Origin: Gammaproteobacteria bacterium
GTDB taxonomy: Bacteria; Pseudomonadota; Gammaproteobacteria; RBG-16-57-12
Direction: 5' to 3'
Assembly: GCA_021647245.1 (NCBI GenBank)
Contig: JAKIVC010000001.1
Location: 1 to 64,000, forward strand
Length of the DNA stretch: 64,000 bases
Part shown: in pieces, positions 28,136 through 36,479 of the stretch
How the letters are laid out: each line of letters begins with the position of its first letter
How positions within the stretch are numbered: position 1 is the stretch's first letter
Notes under the pieces: generated by a model
The model's database searches: none
Told to the model about the DNA's origin: nothing
The model's input: only the letters and a program-made list of their open reading frames with translations
Program-made: the position numbers and the translations under genes

Positions 28136-29005
28136 TTACCACTCATAGGTCAACGCCAAATTACTAAAGGTAATGGCCTCAGCTGCGAAGCGCTGCTGAC
28201 CAAAGCCGATGCCAACTTCCCACTCGTCTGTGAGCGGAATGTAGTGGTCAATTAGGGCGATATGAGTGCGACGGCCATCAACCGCAGATTGGCTCTGGCC
28301 AAGGGTCAAGACAACATAGAGCGTTTTAAAGGGGAAGCCCAGGTCAAAATAGCCGTTACGGCTATCCAGCCCCAGAGCCTGGCTCAATACATGGGGTGTA
28401 AAGAGCCGCACCACTCTCGGGCTGCGCACTGGGTCAAGCCGGCTGAGCTTTTCGGTGTAGCGATACTCGGTGTAGCGATACTCGGTGTAGCGAAACCCCA
28501 TTTGCCAGCCACTTGCAGTGAAGTAGCGTAGTGAGCGGGTGAAGCCTGTGGCGGAAAGGCTGATTTTTCTACGTGCGCCTGGTCGAGCCAACACCTCAAT
28601 TTCAATCTCGCGTTGAATCGGGCTAAGGGCGATATACCACTGCGCTATGTTTAAGCCGATCACTAAATTTTGGCTGTTTATTTCAAAGCCAGCACCGCTC
28701 TGCCAGTGGTCATAGCCTATAGAGAGGTGTAGCGGTGCGTAGGGATCACTTCCCAGGTTGATGGCGTACTGTTTGGCATTTGAGTTGCTGTTTTTTTGCT
28801 GACTAGCCGCGAGGGATAGCTGTCGTTTGTGGGGCAGTGTCGAGTCGGCATAGAGGGTTTGGCTCTGGTTGCCCTGCTCATCAAAACCGATTTCGAGGGT
28901 GAGTGATGACCGGCTGTCTGCGGCGTGAGCGTATGAAGTCAGTAGGAGCAGACAAACGGCACTCGGCTGGCACAGCAGGCTAAAGGGGTGACTGACAACG
29001 CTCAT
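28136..29005 (-). CDS. Predicted outer-membrane beta-barrel, unknown family
   Basis: This 289-residue protein has a signal peptide (cleaved near SYAHA/AD, about residue 28) and alternating aromatic/polar strands throughout, ending in the aromatic NLALTYEW, as is typical of barrels inserted by BamA. I do not recognise the family. A 15-bp tandem duplication encodes repeated RYTEY in the middle. It is between the DUF4382 lipoprotein and the DUF3106 gene on the same strand. Barrel assignment is inferred from pattern only. Confidence 0.65.
   Translation of the reverse strand: MSVVSHPFSLLCQPSAVCLLLLTSYAHAADSRSSLTLEIGFDEQGNQSQTLYADSTLPHKRQLSLAASQQKNSNSNAKQYAINLGSDPYAPLHLSIGYDHWQSGAGFEINSQNLVIGLNIAQWYIALSPIQREIEIEVLARPGARRKISLSATGFTRSLRYFTASGWQMGFRYTEYRYTEYRYTEKLSRLDPVRSPRVVRLFTPHVLSQALGLDSRNGYFDLGFPFKTLYVVLTLGQSQSAVDGRRTHIALIDHYIPLTDEWEVGIGFGQQRFAAEAITFSNLALTYEW
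28453..28493. repeat. 15-bp tandem repeat, 2.7 copies, inside coding sequence
   Basis: CGGTGTAGCGATACT occurs at 28453-28467 and 28468-28482, with a partial third copy to 28493. It is in frame and yields a repeated five-residue RYTEY unit in the barrel-like protein. Copy number change would add or remove five residues without a frameshift. Confidence 0.9.
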
Positions 29006-29046
29006 TTTCTACTTTATCCACAGGGGTTTGTAGCGAGTCTTTTTGG

Positions 29047-29493
29047 TTAACGACGATGCTCTATAATCCGCCGCTTTACCTGTGGGGGCAAGTTATTCCA
29101 GCGCTGTCGTAGCTGTTGCCGTTGTGCGGCCGGTAGTTGGTTAAATCGTTGGTAGCGTTGACGTATGTTCTCTCTCTTTTGCGGTGTCATGACAAGATAC
29201 CGTTGAAACTGTTTGCGCACGTTTTCTCGTCGATCAGGGGGGAGTTGTTGCCAGCGCTCAAAGCGCCTTTTAAATTGCTGGCGCTGCTGGGGGGTCAATT
29301 TTTCCCAGCGCTCGATGCCTTTTAATATTTTCTGCTGACGCGCTGCGGGAAGGCTGCCCCACTGTTCAGCAAACGGCTTCAATAACTGCTGCTGGCCTGC
29401 ACTCAACTCGCTCCAGGCAGTGTGTGTGGTGTCGGCAATTAGTCCATGGCTAATACTCATTAATAGAAGTGCAAACAGTAGTCGATTAATCAT
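29047..29493 (-). CDS. DUF3106 family exported protein
   Basis: This 148-residue periplasmic protein has a signal peptide (to about residue 20, SHGLIA/DT). The rest is DUF3106, built from repeated helical units of the form ERWEKLTPQQRQQFKRRFER..W..LPPDRRENVRKQF, strongly basic and Gln-rich. Function of the family is unknown; it usually sits next to ECF sigma genes, as here. ATG 29493 follows GGAG at 7 bases. It overlaps the end of the upstream small gene by 8 bases, showing tight coupling. Confidence 0.85.
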   Translation of the reverse strand: MINRLLFALLLMSISHGLIADTTHTAWSELSAGQQQLLKPFAEQWGSLPAARQQKILKGIERWEKLTPQQRQQFKRRFERWQQLPPDRRENVRKQFQRYLVMTPQKRENIRQRYQRFNQLPAAQRQQLRQRWNNLPPQVKRRIIEHRR

Positions 29494-29704
29494 CGCGACG
29501 CTCCTCATCTTTTTCACCGGCCACTGGCTCTTCGTCATTAACGGCTAACGCCAATGGGTCGACCCAGTGCCCCTCCTCATCTTGCCACTCGGCAATAAAT
29601 TCAAACAGCACCAGAGGGAGCGCTTCATCATCCTCGGCATAAACCACCGTGCAAAAAAGCCACAGCACCAACAGAAGGGTGCGCTGTTGGCTAACCCAAA
29701 TCAC
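29486..29704 (-). CDS. Small exported acidic protein in the sigma operon
   Basis: This 72-residue protein has a signal-like N-terminus (QQRTLLLVLWLFCTVVYA, about residues 6-23) and an acidic remainder (ALPLVLFEFIAEWQDEEGHW, then Glu/Asp-rich). I know no family name. It overlaps the membrane anti-sigma-like gene upstream by 14 bases and the DUF3106 gene downstream by 8, so it is part of the same transcript. Confidence 0.7.
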   Translation of the reverse strand: MIWVSQQRTLLLVLWLFCTVVYAEDDEALPLVLFEFIAEWQDEEGHWVDPLALAVNDEEPVAGEKDEERRDD

Positions 29705-30041
29705 GGCTGCTCTCCTCTTCCATCAACCAGAGAATAAGGTCAATATCTTCATACATCTCCAGATCCTCTTCGGCGCTTAACAGCGCAATATCCTCAAATA
29801 ACGCCACCGGCACAGGTGGCTCACTCGATACCATTACGCTGTTGACCAGCAGAGCACCAAAAACCAGCGAGGCAAAAGCGGCACTGGGCAGCTTCCAACC
29901 CAAGTGACGTGGCGCGGTGAGTGCTTGCTGGCGTGCAACGCGCAGCGCCTCTACGGTGGCCACATCAAGTGCTCGCTCTGTTTGGTCAAGCCGGGATTTC
30001 AGCTGTGCGGCAAACCGAGTATTTTGTTCATCTTCGTTCAT
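29691..30041 (-). CDS. DUF3619-like membrane protein, putative anti-sigma factor
   Basis: This 116-residue protein has a cytoplasmic N-terminal helical part (MNEDEQNTRFAAQLKSRLDQ), one membrane helix (about 53-70, SAAFASLVFGALLVNSVMV), and an acidic periplasmic tail. Layout and the 4-base ATGA overlap with the sigma gene suggest it restrains that sigma factor. No zinc-binding anti-sigma motif (HxxxCxxC) is present, so the mechanism would be different. DUF3619 membership is inferred from memory of this gene order. Confidence 0.7.
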   Translation of the reverse strand: MNEDEQNTRFAAQLKSRLDQTERALDVATVEALRVARQQALTAPRHLGWKLPSAAFASLVFGALLVNSVMVSSEPPVPVALFEDIALLSAEEDLEMYEDIDLILWLMEEESSRDLG

Positions 30042-30586
30042 AACGATTGCCCCTCCAGATGATGACGTAACGCTTTTAATGCACGCGAATAGTGGGTCTT
30101 TACACTGCCACTGGAGCAGCCCATGGCAGCCGCGGTCTCTGCGGTGCTCAGCCCCTCCCAGCAACGCAATAAAAAAGCTTGCTGTTGGCGCAGTGGCAGG
30201 CGGCGAATGGCCGCATCCAATAGATCCATGGTGTTTTCTGCTTGCAGCTGTTCGTCGGGTTGCCACCGCTTTGTGGATGGCAGGTTGTCCATAGGGTCAC
30301 CTTCGTCACCCCAACCAATCAGTCTACGCAGGCCGTTACGAAATTTGCTGCGGCGGTACCAGTCTCGAATATGGCTCTGCATAATGCGGTGAAAAAGCGG
30401 CCCCCATTCGGCCTCATCATTTGATGCATATTTTTGTACCAGTTTAATCATGGCATCTTGCACGATATCCAGCGCATCCTCGCGGCTGCCGGTTGCAATA
30501 TAGGCCATTCGGTAAGCACGGCGTTCCACACGAGAGAGAAACTGCTCTATCACACCACCCCCGACCTTTCCGTTGGGCGGCTGCAT
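30038..30586 (-). CDS. ECF-type RNA polymerase sigma factor
   Basis: This 182-residue sigma factor has region 2 at about residues 12-80 (AYRMAYIATGSREDALDIVQDAMIK) and region 4 at about 120-178 (LPLRQQQAFLLRCWEGLSTAETAAAMGCSSGSVKTHYSRAL). No region 1 or 3 is present, as expected of the group. It leads the operon with the DUF3619-like protein, a small acidic protein and the DUF3106 protein. Its regulon probably includes its own promoter; the promoter would lie in 30590-30780. The ribosome site before ATG 30586 is weak. Confidence 0.9.
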   Translation of the reverse strand: MQPPNGKVGGGVIEQFLSRVERRAYRMAYIATGSREDALDIVQDAMIKLVQKYASNDEAEWGPLFHRIMQSHIRDWYRRSKFRNGLRRLIGWGDEGDPMDNLPSTKRWQPDEQLQAENTMDLLDAAIRRLPLRQQQAFLLRCWEGLSTAETAAAMGCSSGSVKTHYSRALKALRHHLEGQSL

Positions 30587-30787
30587 TGCCAGAGTATCAA
30601 TAAATTCACATTTTTCTCTTGGGGTGATCCTATGAAGTCTTTAACGCATCAACCTGGCGTTGGTTGACACGCTTGTGAATTTTTTTCATGCTAATCGAAT
30701 AGCTCATAAATTGAGTGTAGCTGAACTGAGGGTAAAGCAGAGGAGGCTGACTATAGAGGGGTGGAGGGTGGAGGCAGAAAGCGCGCG

Positions 30788-31915
30788 CTAATCGTTAAAA
30801 ACATCGTCGAGGCGCGCCTTTACAGTATCAAACTGCGCTTCGATAAAGACTACACGGCCAAATACTGCTTCAATCGCATCGGTGGTTTTCATGGCGATTT
30901 CACGGATGCGGTTCTCCTCTTCATCGGTTAAACCCAGCACCATCATCGCGTTATCCACATCATTGACCATGGTTTCGATGACTGCCATGTTATCTTTTTG
31001 CATCTCTGCCATGGTCTGCTTTAGCTCACGCATTGCATCCTGAATGGCATCGACCAGCGCCTGACGCTTTCTATTTTTATCATCATTCATGATGACCGTG
31101 ACACGCGCTTCAATAGCGTTGCAGAGCGTGCCAATAGTATCTTTATAAATGCCATATTTGTCAGGATCATCAATGGGCATGTTTTTTATCAGAATGGAGA
31201 AGTCCTGGTAATTGATAATGGTGCGACTGCCAAAATCGAAGAAACGGGATTTTTTACGTGACATCTCAATCACATTGGCTTCAAGTGGCGACACTTCGCC
31301 CTGGTCACCAAAATTGAGCTGTCCGTGGGGGGTGTGAAACTGAATCGAGCTGTGCAGGCCATTATTACGCATAAACTCAAAAAACAGCTCGGCAATGGAA
31401 GCGTAGCTCTCACATGACACGCTATGCTTAAAAAACTCGATCACCTGACCCAGGTCACTTGAGTAAGTCATCGCTTGCATCGCCACACTCTGCGTCTGGG
31501 TTATCTGCTCTTTTAGCTGGTGGTTTTTATTCCGAACATCTAACACTCGGGCAATTTTTTGCACCAACTCTTTGGGGTCGATGGGCTTGGTGATGTAGTC
31601 ATCGCCGCCCACTTCATACCCTTTCAGGCGCTCTTCGAGGGTGGAGAGGGAGCTGACAAAGATAAAGGGCACCTCTTGCCATGTGGGCAGTTTGTGTACT
31701 TCTGTACAGAGCGCATAACCATCCATACCTGGCATAACAATGTCTGAAACAATCAGGTCTGCCGATAGCGCTGGCTGCTGCATTAGCGCCAGAGCTTCTT
31801 CGGCGTTTTCTGCACGCAGCACCTCGTACCCCTCCATGGCGATATGCAGCGCATTCAGTTCCATTAAGGCGGGGTCATCTTCAATGATAAAAACAGTAGG
31901 GGCTTTATCTGACAT
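30788..31915 (-). CDS. Response regulator with uncharacterised C-terminal region
   Basis: The receiver domain (residues 1-125) has the acidic pocket IIEDD, phosphoacceptor Asp in IVSDIVMPGMDG at about residue 58, and Lys in DYITKPID at about 108. A predicted helix linker (KNHQLKEQITQTQS) leads to a 240-residue C-terminal part I do not recognise. Its first half (about 150-270) could be a sensor-like alpha/beta fold (SIQFHTPHGQLNFGD); the last 90 residues are a long helical pair (MRELKQTMAEMQKDNMAVIETM), vaguely like a phosphatase or four-helix dimer. No DNA-binding domain and no adjacent histidine kinase are present. Confidence 0.85.
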   Translation of the reverse strand: MSDKAPTVFIIEDDPALMELNALHIAMEGYEVLRAENAEEALALMQQPALSADLIVSDIVMPGMDGYALCTEVHKLPTWQEVPFIFVSSLSTLEERLKGYEVGGDDYITKPIDPKELVQKIARVLDVRNKNHQLKEQITQTQSVAMQAMTYSSDLGQVIEFFKHSVSCESYASIAELFFEFMRNNGLHSSIQFHTPHGQLNFGDQGEVSPLEANVIEMSRKKSRFFDFGSRTIINYQDFSILIKNMPIDDPDKYGIYKDTIGTLCNAIEARVTVIMNDDKNRKRQALVDAIQDAMRELKQTMAEMQKDNMAVIETMVNDVDNAMMVLGLTDEEENRIREIAMKTTDAIEAVFGRVVFIEAQFDTVKARLDDVFND

Positions 31916-32071
31916 AAGTAGACTCTTGTGCGGTTCAAGATATTGCCACTATAACGACATCGTAGTGATAAAAATGAGCACTTCATGGCCAAATGCAGGA
32001 AAATATCCGAGATAGATCTAAATCGGCTTAAAACGGTGACGTGACCGGTCAACTTGCGTAACATAACCCTA

Positions 32072-32989
32072 ATGACTAGAAACCTTTTTACAAACAATAG
32101 CGCCATAAAACATCTGCTGCTTATCTCGCTACTCTTGTGTTCCAATTGGCTACAAGCTGAATCAGAACCCGCTCCCTGGTATGAGGTTGAGATCATTCTG
32201 TTTGAGCGAAATTCAAAACAGGAGCCATTCCATGAGGTATTAAACCAGCGGGTGATAACACCCGAATTGATCGACACCCTTGAGCTAACCCCCCCTTTCA
32301 AACCTGGCTCCGATGAGGGTAAAGCGGTTGAAACAGCGTATCAGCAATTAACAAAACCACAGCTTCAGCTCTCTACTGCATTCAAAAGTCTGAAAAGAAA
32401 TCCGGCCTATAAACCCCTGCTGCACATCGGCTGGCGACAACCCGGGCTGAGCCGTGAGCTGGCTCCGGCGATTCTGATCTACCCTTATGCAACAGAGCGG
32501 CAGATTAGTGTGGAGTCCTATTTGGGGCTTATTGACGAGAGGGGTAAGACACCGCCTCCCCCCGACGAGCAAACCGCTGTGTGGCGAGAACAGAGCCACA
32601 TTTTCGGTTATATTCGCCTCTCCCTGAGTCGCTACCTTCATGTAGAGAGTGATCTGTTGCTTTCAAAACCGGCAAAAGTGGTTCCTCACCAACTGCTTCT
32701 AAATAATATTTCAACACGTTTGCACACAGCGGGGAATGGCGACTATTTCAACTCTCCCGATCAATTATTAACGCCTCTGAGCATCCCCTTGCGACAGCCG
32801 GCCTCTCTGCATGAGAATCACTATTTCAGGATTGATGAAAACCGTCGGGTACGCAAGCAGGAGCTGCACTATTTTGATCATCCACGTTTTGGGATGTTAC
32901 TGGTGGTGCGTGATTACACGCCACCGGTTGAGGAGGTAGAAGAGGCTGAGCAAGCCGCTACTGAGCCTGCAACTGGCACCGTTCCTTAG
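32072..32989 (+). CDS. CsiV-family exported protein
   Basis: This 305-residue protein has a signal peptide (about residues 1-28, LLISLLLCSNWLQAES). The conserved start of the CsiV family, PWYEVEIILFERNS, follows directly after it. In Vibrio, CsiV binds peptidoglycan and supports LpoA/PBP1a activity. The C-terminal ELHYFDHPRFGMLLVVRDYTP is also family-like; the last 20 residues are acidic and disordered. A TTG 18 bases upstream is an alternative start. It converges on mtnP with 3 bases between stops. Confidence 0.85.
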   Translation: MTRNLFTNNSAIKHLLLISLLLCSNWLQAESEPAPWYEVEIILFERNSKQEPFHEVLNQRVITPELIDTLELTPPFKPGSDEGKAVETAYQQLTKPQLQLSTAFKSLKRNPAYKPLLHIGWRQPGLSRELAPAILIYPYATERQISVESYLGLIDERGKTPPPPDEQTAVWREQSHIFGYIRLSLSRYLHVESDLLLSKPAKVVPHQLLLNNISTRLHTAGNGDYFNSPDQLLTPLSIPLRQPASLHENHYFRIDENRRVRKQELHYFDHPRFGMLLVVRDYTPPVEEVEEAEQAATEPATGTVP

Positions 32990-32992
32990 TCA

Positions 32993-33733
32993 CTACACCG
33001 CTACAATCACCCGCGTCAGCAGCTGACGCACCCGCTGCATTCCCAGCTCCAGTGTCTGCTCGATCTCTGCCATGGTGATAATGCCTTCAGCGCAGCCAGC
33101 GGCCCAGTTAGCGACCACGGCACAGCAGGCATAATCCACACCCAGCTCCCGCGCCAGAACCGCCTCGGGCATTCCGGTCATACCCACCAGGTCACAACCA
33201 TCCCGTTGCATGCGGATAATCTCGGCGGCACTCTCTAGGCGCGGCCCCTGGGTTGCCCCATATGTTGCACCGGCCACAACGGAAAAGTCCACTTCTTGGG
33301 CGGCTTCCAGTAGTTTTTTACGCACTGTTTCGCTGTATGGATAGCTGAAATCAACATGCTCAACCGGCTGCTCTCCGCCATCATAAAAAGTAGCTTCGCG
33401 GCTGTGGGTGTAATCGATAATTTGATCTGGAATGGCCACTTGGGCCGGCCCCATAGCGGCGGTTATTCCGCCTACCGCCGCTACCGCAATAATCTGCTCA
33501 ACACCCACTGAGTGCAGTGCCCACAGGTTAGCCCGATAGTTCACTCGATGGGGTGGAATGGTGTGGTGCTCGCCGTGCCGGGCAAGAAAAACCACCTCGT
33601 GCCCAGCCAGCTTACCGGTGGTCAATTCGCCAGAGGGTGCGCCGTAGGGTGTCTCTAGCGTTTGCCGCTGTATAACGTCCAGCCCCGCCATCGAAGCCAG
33701 TCCGGTACCGCCAATAAATGCCGTTTTAGCCAT
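32993..33733 (-). CDS. mtnP: S-methyl-5'-thioinosine phosphorylase
   Basis: This 246-residue member of the nucleoside phosphorylase family II cleaves methylthio-purine nucleosides to the free base and methylthioribose-1-phosphate. FIGGTGLASM near residue 6 binds phosphate, HGEHHTIPPHRVNYRANLWAL near 54 holds further active-site residues, and VAGATYGATQGPRLESAAEI and GMTGMPEAVLARELG carry the base-binding loop. Similarity to the Pseudomonas-type thioinosine enzyme rather than true MTA phosphorylase is my reading of the C-terminal half. It is 5 bases after hpt, a purine-salvage pair. Confidence 0.85.
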   Translation of the reverse strand: MAKTAFIGGTGLASMAGLDVIQRQTLETPYGAPSGELTTGKLAGHEVVFLARHGEHHTIPPHRVNYRANLWALHSVGVEQIIAVAAVGGITAAMGPAQVAIPDQIIDYTHSREATFYDGGEQPVEHVDFSYPYSETVRKKLLEAAQEVDFSVVAGATYGATQGPRLESAAEIIRMQRDGCDLVGMTGMPEAVLARELGVDYACCAVVANWAAGCAEGIITMAEIEQTLELGMQRVRQLLTRVIVAV

Positions 33734-33738
33734 AGCCC

Positions 33739-34296
33739 TTACTTCTCTTTCATGGCGTAGATCGCCGGCAGGTTACGCAGGTAACCTTTGTAGTCCATTC
33801 CACAACCAAAAATATAGCGATCTTCCACATCCAACCCAACAAAGTCGGCGCGCATCTCTACTTTTCTGTCATGTAGTTTATTAACCAGAACAGCGCTGTA
33901 TACCCTTTCAGCACCCGCACGATAACACTCATCAATAATCGACTGAAGCGTGGCACCCACATCGTGAATGTCATCTACGATCAGCACAGTACGCCCTTGT
34001 AGGTCACTCTGTGGCTTCACTAGCCAAGTCAGCTCGCCACCCTCGGTACTGTTGTTGTATCGTGTGGCGTGCAGGTAGTCCATCTCCAGCGGAAACAGGC
34101 AACGGGGCAGTAGTTGGCCTGCGGTTATCAGGCCGCCGTTCATGACACTCAAAACCAGTGGGTTTTTATCTGCCAGCTGCTGGGTAATCTCGGCGGCCAT
34201 ATTATCCAGCGCCTGCTGGATCTGCTGTTCATTGTATAGGCAGTCTGACTCTTGGTAGATCTGCCAGGCGTGGGGGGCTGTCTCATTCATGGTCAT
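33739..34296 (-). CDS. hpt: Hypoxanthine-guanine phosphoribosyltransferase
   Basis: This purine-salvage enzyme of 185 residues makes IMP or GMP from base and PRPP. The PRPP-binding motif VLIVDDIHDVGATL (about residues 105-118) is intact. YLHATRYNN and DRYIFGCGMDYKGYLRNLP resemble Hpt rather than Apt. The start overlaps the mscS end by about 14 bases; a second ATG 6 bases in is possible. The product of mtnP, hypoxanthine, would be the substrate here, so the pair forms a short salvage path. Confidence 0.93.
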   Translation of the reverse strand: MTMNETAPHAWQIYQESDCLYNEQQIQQALDNMAAEITQQLADKNPLVLSVMNGGLITAGQLLPRCLFPLEMDYLHATRYNNSTEGGELTWLVKPQSDLQGRTVLIVDDIHDVGATLQSIIDECYRAGAERVYSAVLVNKLHDRKVEMRADFVGLDVEDRYIFGCGMDYKGYLRNLPAIYAMKEK

Positions 34297-35410
34297 ATTT
34301 TCGATCTGGAGTTAAAGGGGAGCCACTCAACGCTTCACCAGAAAATTGCGGTGAGTCTGCAAGATGGAGGGTTGATGTGGGGAATGCGATTTCAGCGTCA
34401 TGCTGGGCAATAATATCGCTTATTTTCAATAACACATCCTGTTTTATGGTGTGAAATTTCACCCAGTTAGTGGTGTGGGTAAAGGTATAAACAAAAAAAT
34501 CGACCGATGAGTCTGAAAATTGGTTGAAGTTAACCATCAAGGTCTGGCTAGTATCAATCTCGGGGTGTGAGCGCAGCATCGCTTCGACATCAGCCACAAT
34601 AGATGGCATCTCACCAATATCATCATAACGAATACCCACGGTTTCATAGATACGCCGGTGGCTCATGCGCGATGGATTCTCTACCGAGATGGTCGTAAAC
34701 GTGGCATTGGGCACATAGAGTGGCCGCTTATCGAAGGTGCGGATTTTGGTCAAGCGCCAGCCGATCTCCTCTACGGTGCCTTCGATATTTTTATCCGGTG
34801 AGCGCACCCAGTCGCCAATCGAAAAGGGCCGGTCGAGATGAATCATCAACCCACCAAAAAAGTTTGCCAGCAGATCCTTTGCTGCCAGACCCACCGCCAG
34901 ACCGCCAATCCCACCAAAAGCCAGCACCCCGGAGACACTGAAACCGAGGGTCTGTAGCGCCACCAGCACGGAGGTTATCATCACTGAAACCCGTAGCAGT
35001 TTGGCGAAGGCACTGGCGGTGGTAACATCCACACGTTTCAGTGATACCAGGTTTTTTTCAGTCTCACCAATAAAGCGAATCAGAAACCAGGCCAGGGCGA
35101 AAATCACCCCCACATCACGCAAAGGGGCCAGTGCGGAAAAGATCGGCTGATCCTTTATGCCCTGCACCATTTCTGCCGCAAAGGTGAGCCCGACCACCCA
35201 GATTAACAGCGACAGTGGCTTGATAATCGCCCTAATCAGCGCATCATCCCACGGGTTGGCGGTCTTCGATGCCTGTTTGGCGATGCGTAAGAAAACACGC
35301 TTCTGTATGAAGTTCAGCAGCAGCACCAGAAACACCACCACAAATACCTGAACAATCCACCCGTTGCCATCCTTGGGTAACCCCAGGGTTGTCATCAGCT
35401 CTTCGATCAT
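34283..35410 (-). CDS. MscS-family mechanosensitive channel
   Basis: This 375-residue small-conductance mechanosensitive channel family protein has four to five membrane helices in residues 1-170. The pore-lining TM3 VLAFGGIGGLAVGLAAKDLLANFFGG (about 163-188) leads into the cytoplasmic beta domain (DRPFSIGDWVRS) and a C-terminal alpha/beta domain. The N-terminus is larger than E. coli MscS, nearer YnaI/YbdG size. Such channels release solutes on hypo-osmotic shock. It lies between nagZ and hpt with gaps of 9 bases and an overlap. Confidence 0.92.
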   Translation of the reverse strand: MIEELMTTLGLPKDGNGWIVQVFVVVFLVLLLNFIQKRVFLRIAKQASKTANPWDDALIRAIIKPLSLLIWVVGLTFAAEMVQGIKDQPIFSALAPLRDVGVIFALAWFLIRFIGETEKNLVSLKRVDVTTASAFAKLLRVSVMITSVLVALQTLGFSVSGVLAFGGIGGLAVGLAAKDLLANFFGGLMIHLDRPFSIGDWVRSPDKNIEGTVEEIGWRLTKIRTFDKRPLYVPNATFTTISVENPSRMSHRRIYETVGIRYDDIGEMPSIVADVEAMLRSHPEIDTSQTLMVNFNQFSDSSVDFFVYTFTHTTNWVKFHTIKQDVLLKISDIIAQHDAEIAFPTSTLHLADSPQFSGEALSGSPLTPDRKYDHE

Positions 35411-35419
35411 TATCTTGCC

Positions 35420-36466
35420 CTATATATCTAGCAGTAGTTCATCATCATCGTGCAGCCTATCCATCACCATGACCGCCTGTTCCCACGCGGGGTCGCGTAG
35501 TAATTCTACCCGAGTCACGCGGTGTCGCCCATGCATTCGCGCCAGGCGGCTGTGGGAGGCGGCATCATTGCGATCCTTAAGCCCTTGTAATATTTCGAGT
35601 ACGGCGCTGCGATCATTGCACACCAACAGCATGTCGCAGCCCGCATCCAGCGCCTTTTCGGCACGTTCAACAAACCCACCACCTGCACCCGCTGCTGCCA
35701 TACTGAGGTCATCACTAAAGATAACACCCTGAAAATTCAAACGTCTGCGCAGCACTTCCTGCAACCAGAAGGGTGAAAAGCCTGCCGGTTGTTCATCGCA
35801 GCGGCTATAGATCACATGGGCTGGCATAATGGCGGCCATGCCGTAGTTGATCATGCGCTCAAAGGGTAAAATATCATCCGGGTAGATATCTTCATAGCGA
35901 CGCTCATCCACCGGCATCGCCGTGTGGGAGTCGCCACTGACCCAGCCGTGACCGGGGAAGTGTTTGCCCGTCGCGGCCATTCCCGCCGACTGCATACCCG
36001 TCATATAGGCGTGGCTCAGCTCAGCCACGGCTTGTGGGTCACGATGCCAAGCGCGATCACCCACCACCTCGCTCTGTCCATAATCAAGGTCAAGCACCGG
36101 GGCAAAACTAAAATCGACCCCCACCGCTCGAAGCTCTGCGGCCATCAACCAACCGGCGGTTTCAGCCAGCTCTTTTGCATAGCGTGGCCTCTCTTTATAG
36201 TTCACACCGATTTGGGATACCGCTGGCAGACGGCTAAAACCTGAACGAAAGCGCTGCACGCGCCCCCCTTCATGATCGACCGCCACCAGTAGTTTTGGTT
36301 TGCGTAGCGTGTGAATTTCACTGATCAATGCCGTCAACTGTTCGGGGCTTTCATAGTTGCGACTAAACAGAATCACCCCCCCTACGAGCGGATTTTGTAG
36401 AATTTCACGCTCTTCAGCGGTGAGTTCCACCCCTTGAAGATCCAACATGAGAGGGCCAAGCGACAT
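35420..36466 (-). CDS. nagZ: beta-N-acetylhexosaminidase NagZ
   Basis: This glycoside hydrolase family 3 enzyme removes GlcNAc from GlcNAc-anhydroMurNAc-peptides in the cytoplasm during murein recycling. The 348-residue protein has AVDHEGGRVQRFR near residue 62, KHFPGHGWVSGDSHTAMP near 163 with the catalytic His in the mobile loop, and the nucleophile Asp in GVIFSDDLSMAAA near 243. The start was set at ATG 36466 (MSLGPLMLDLQG); the longer frame runs into oppC. The position beside an oligopeptide permease is informative (see findings). Confidence 0.96.
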   Translation of the reverse strand: MSLGPLMLDLQGVELTAEEREILQNPLVGGVILFSRNYESPEQLTALISEIHTLRKPKLLVAVDHEGGRVQRFRSGFSRLPAVSQIGVNYKERPRYAKELAETAGWLMAAELRAVGVDFSFAPVLDLDYGQSEVVGDRAWHRDPQAVAELSHAYMTGMQSAGMAATGKHFPGHGWVSGDSHTAMPVDERRYEDIYPDDILPFERMINYGMAAIMPAHVIYSRCDEQPAGFSPFWLQEVLRRRLNFQGVIFSDDLSMAAAGAGGGFVERAEKALDAGCDMLLVCNDRSAVLEILQGLKDRNDAASHSRLARMHGRHRVTRVELLRDPAWEQAVMVMDRLHDDDELLLDI

Positions 36467-36479
36467 AGTAACTGTTCCA

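Noticed and set aside
30042-30266. N-terminal extension of the DUF3619-like frame
   Set aside because: The upstream 75 codons overlap the sigma-factor gene in another frame and show no family likeness; the coupled ATG 30041 is the better start.
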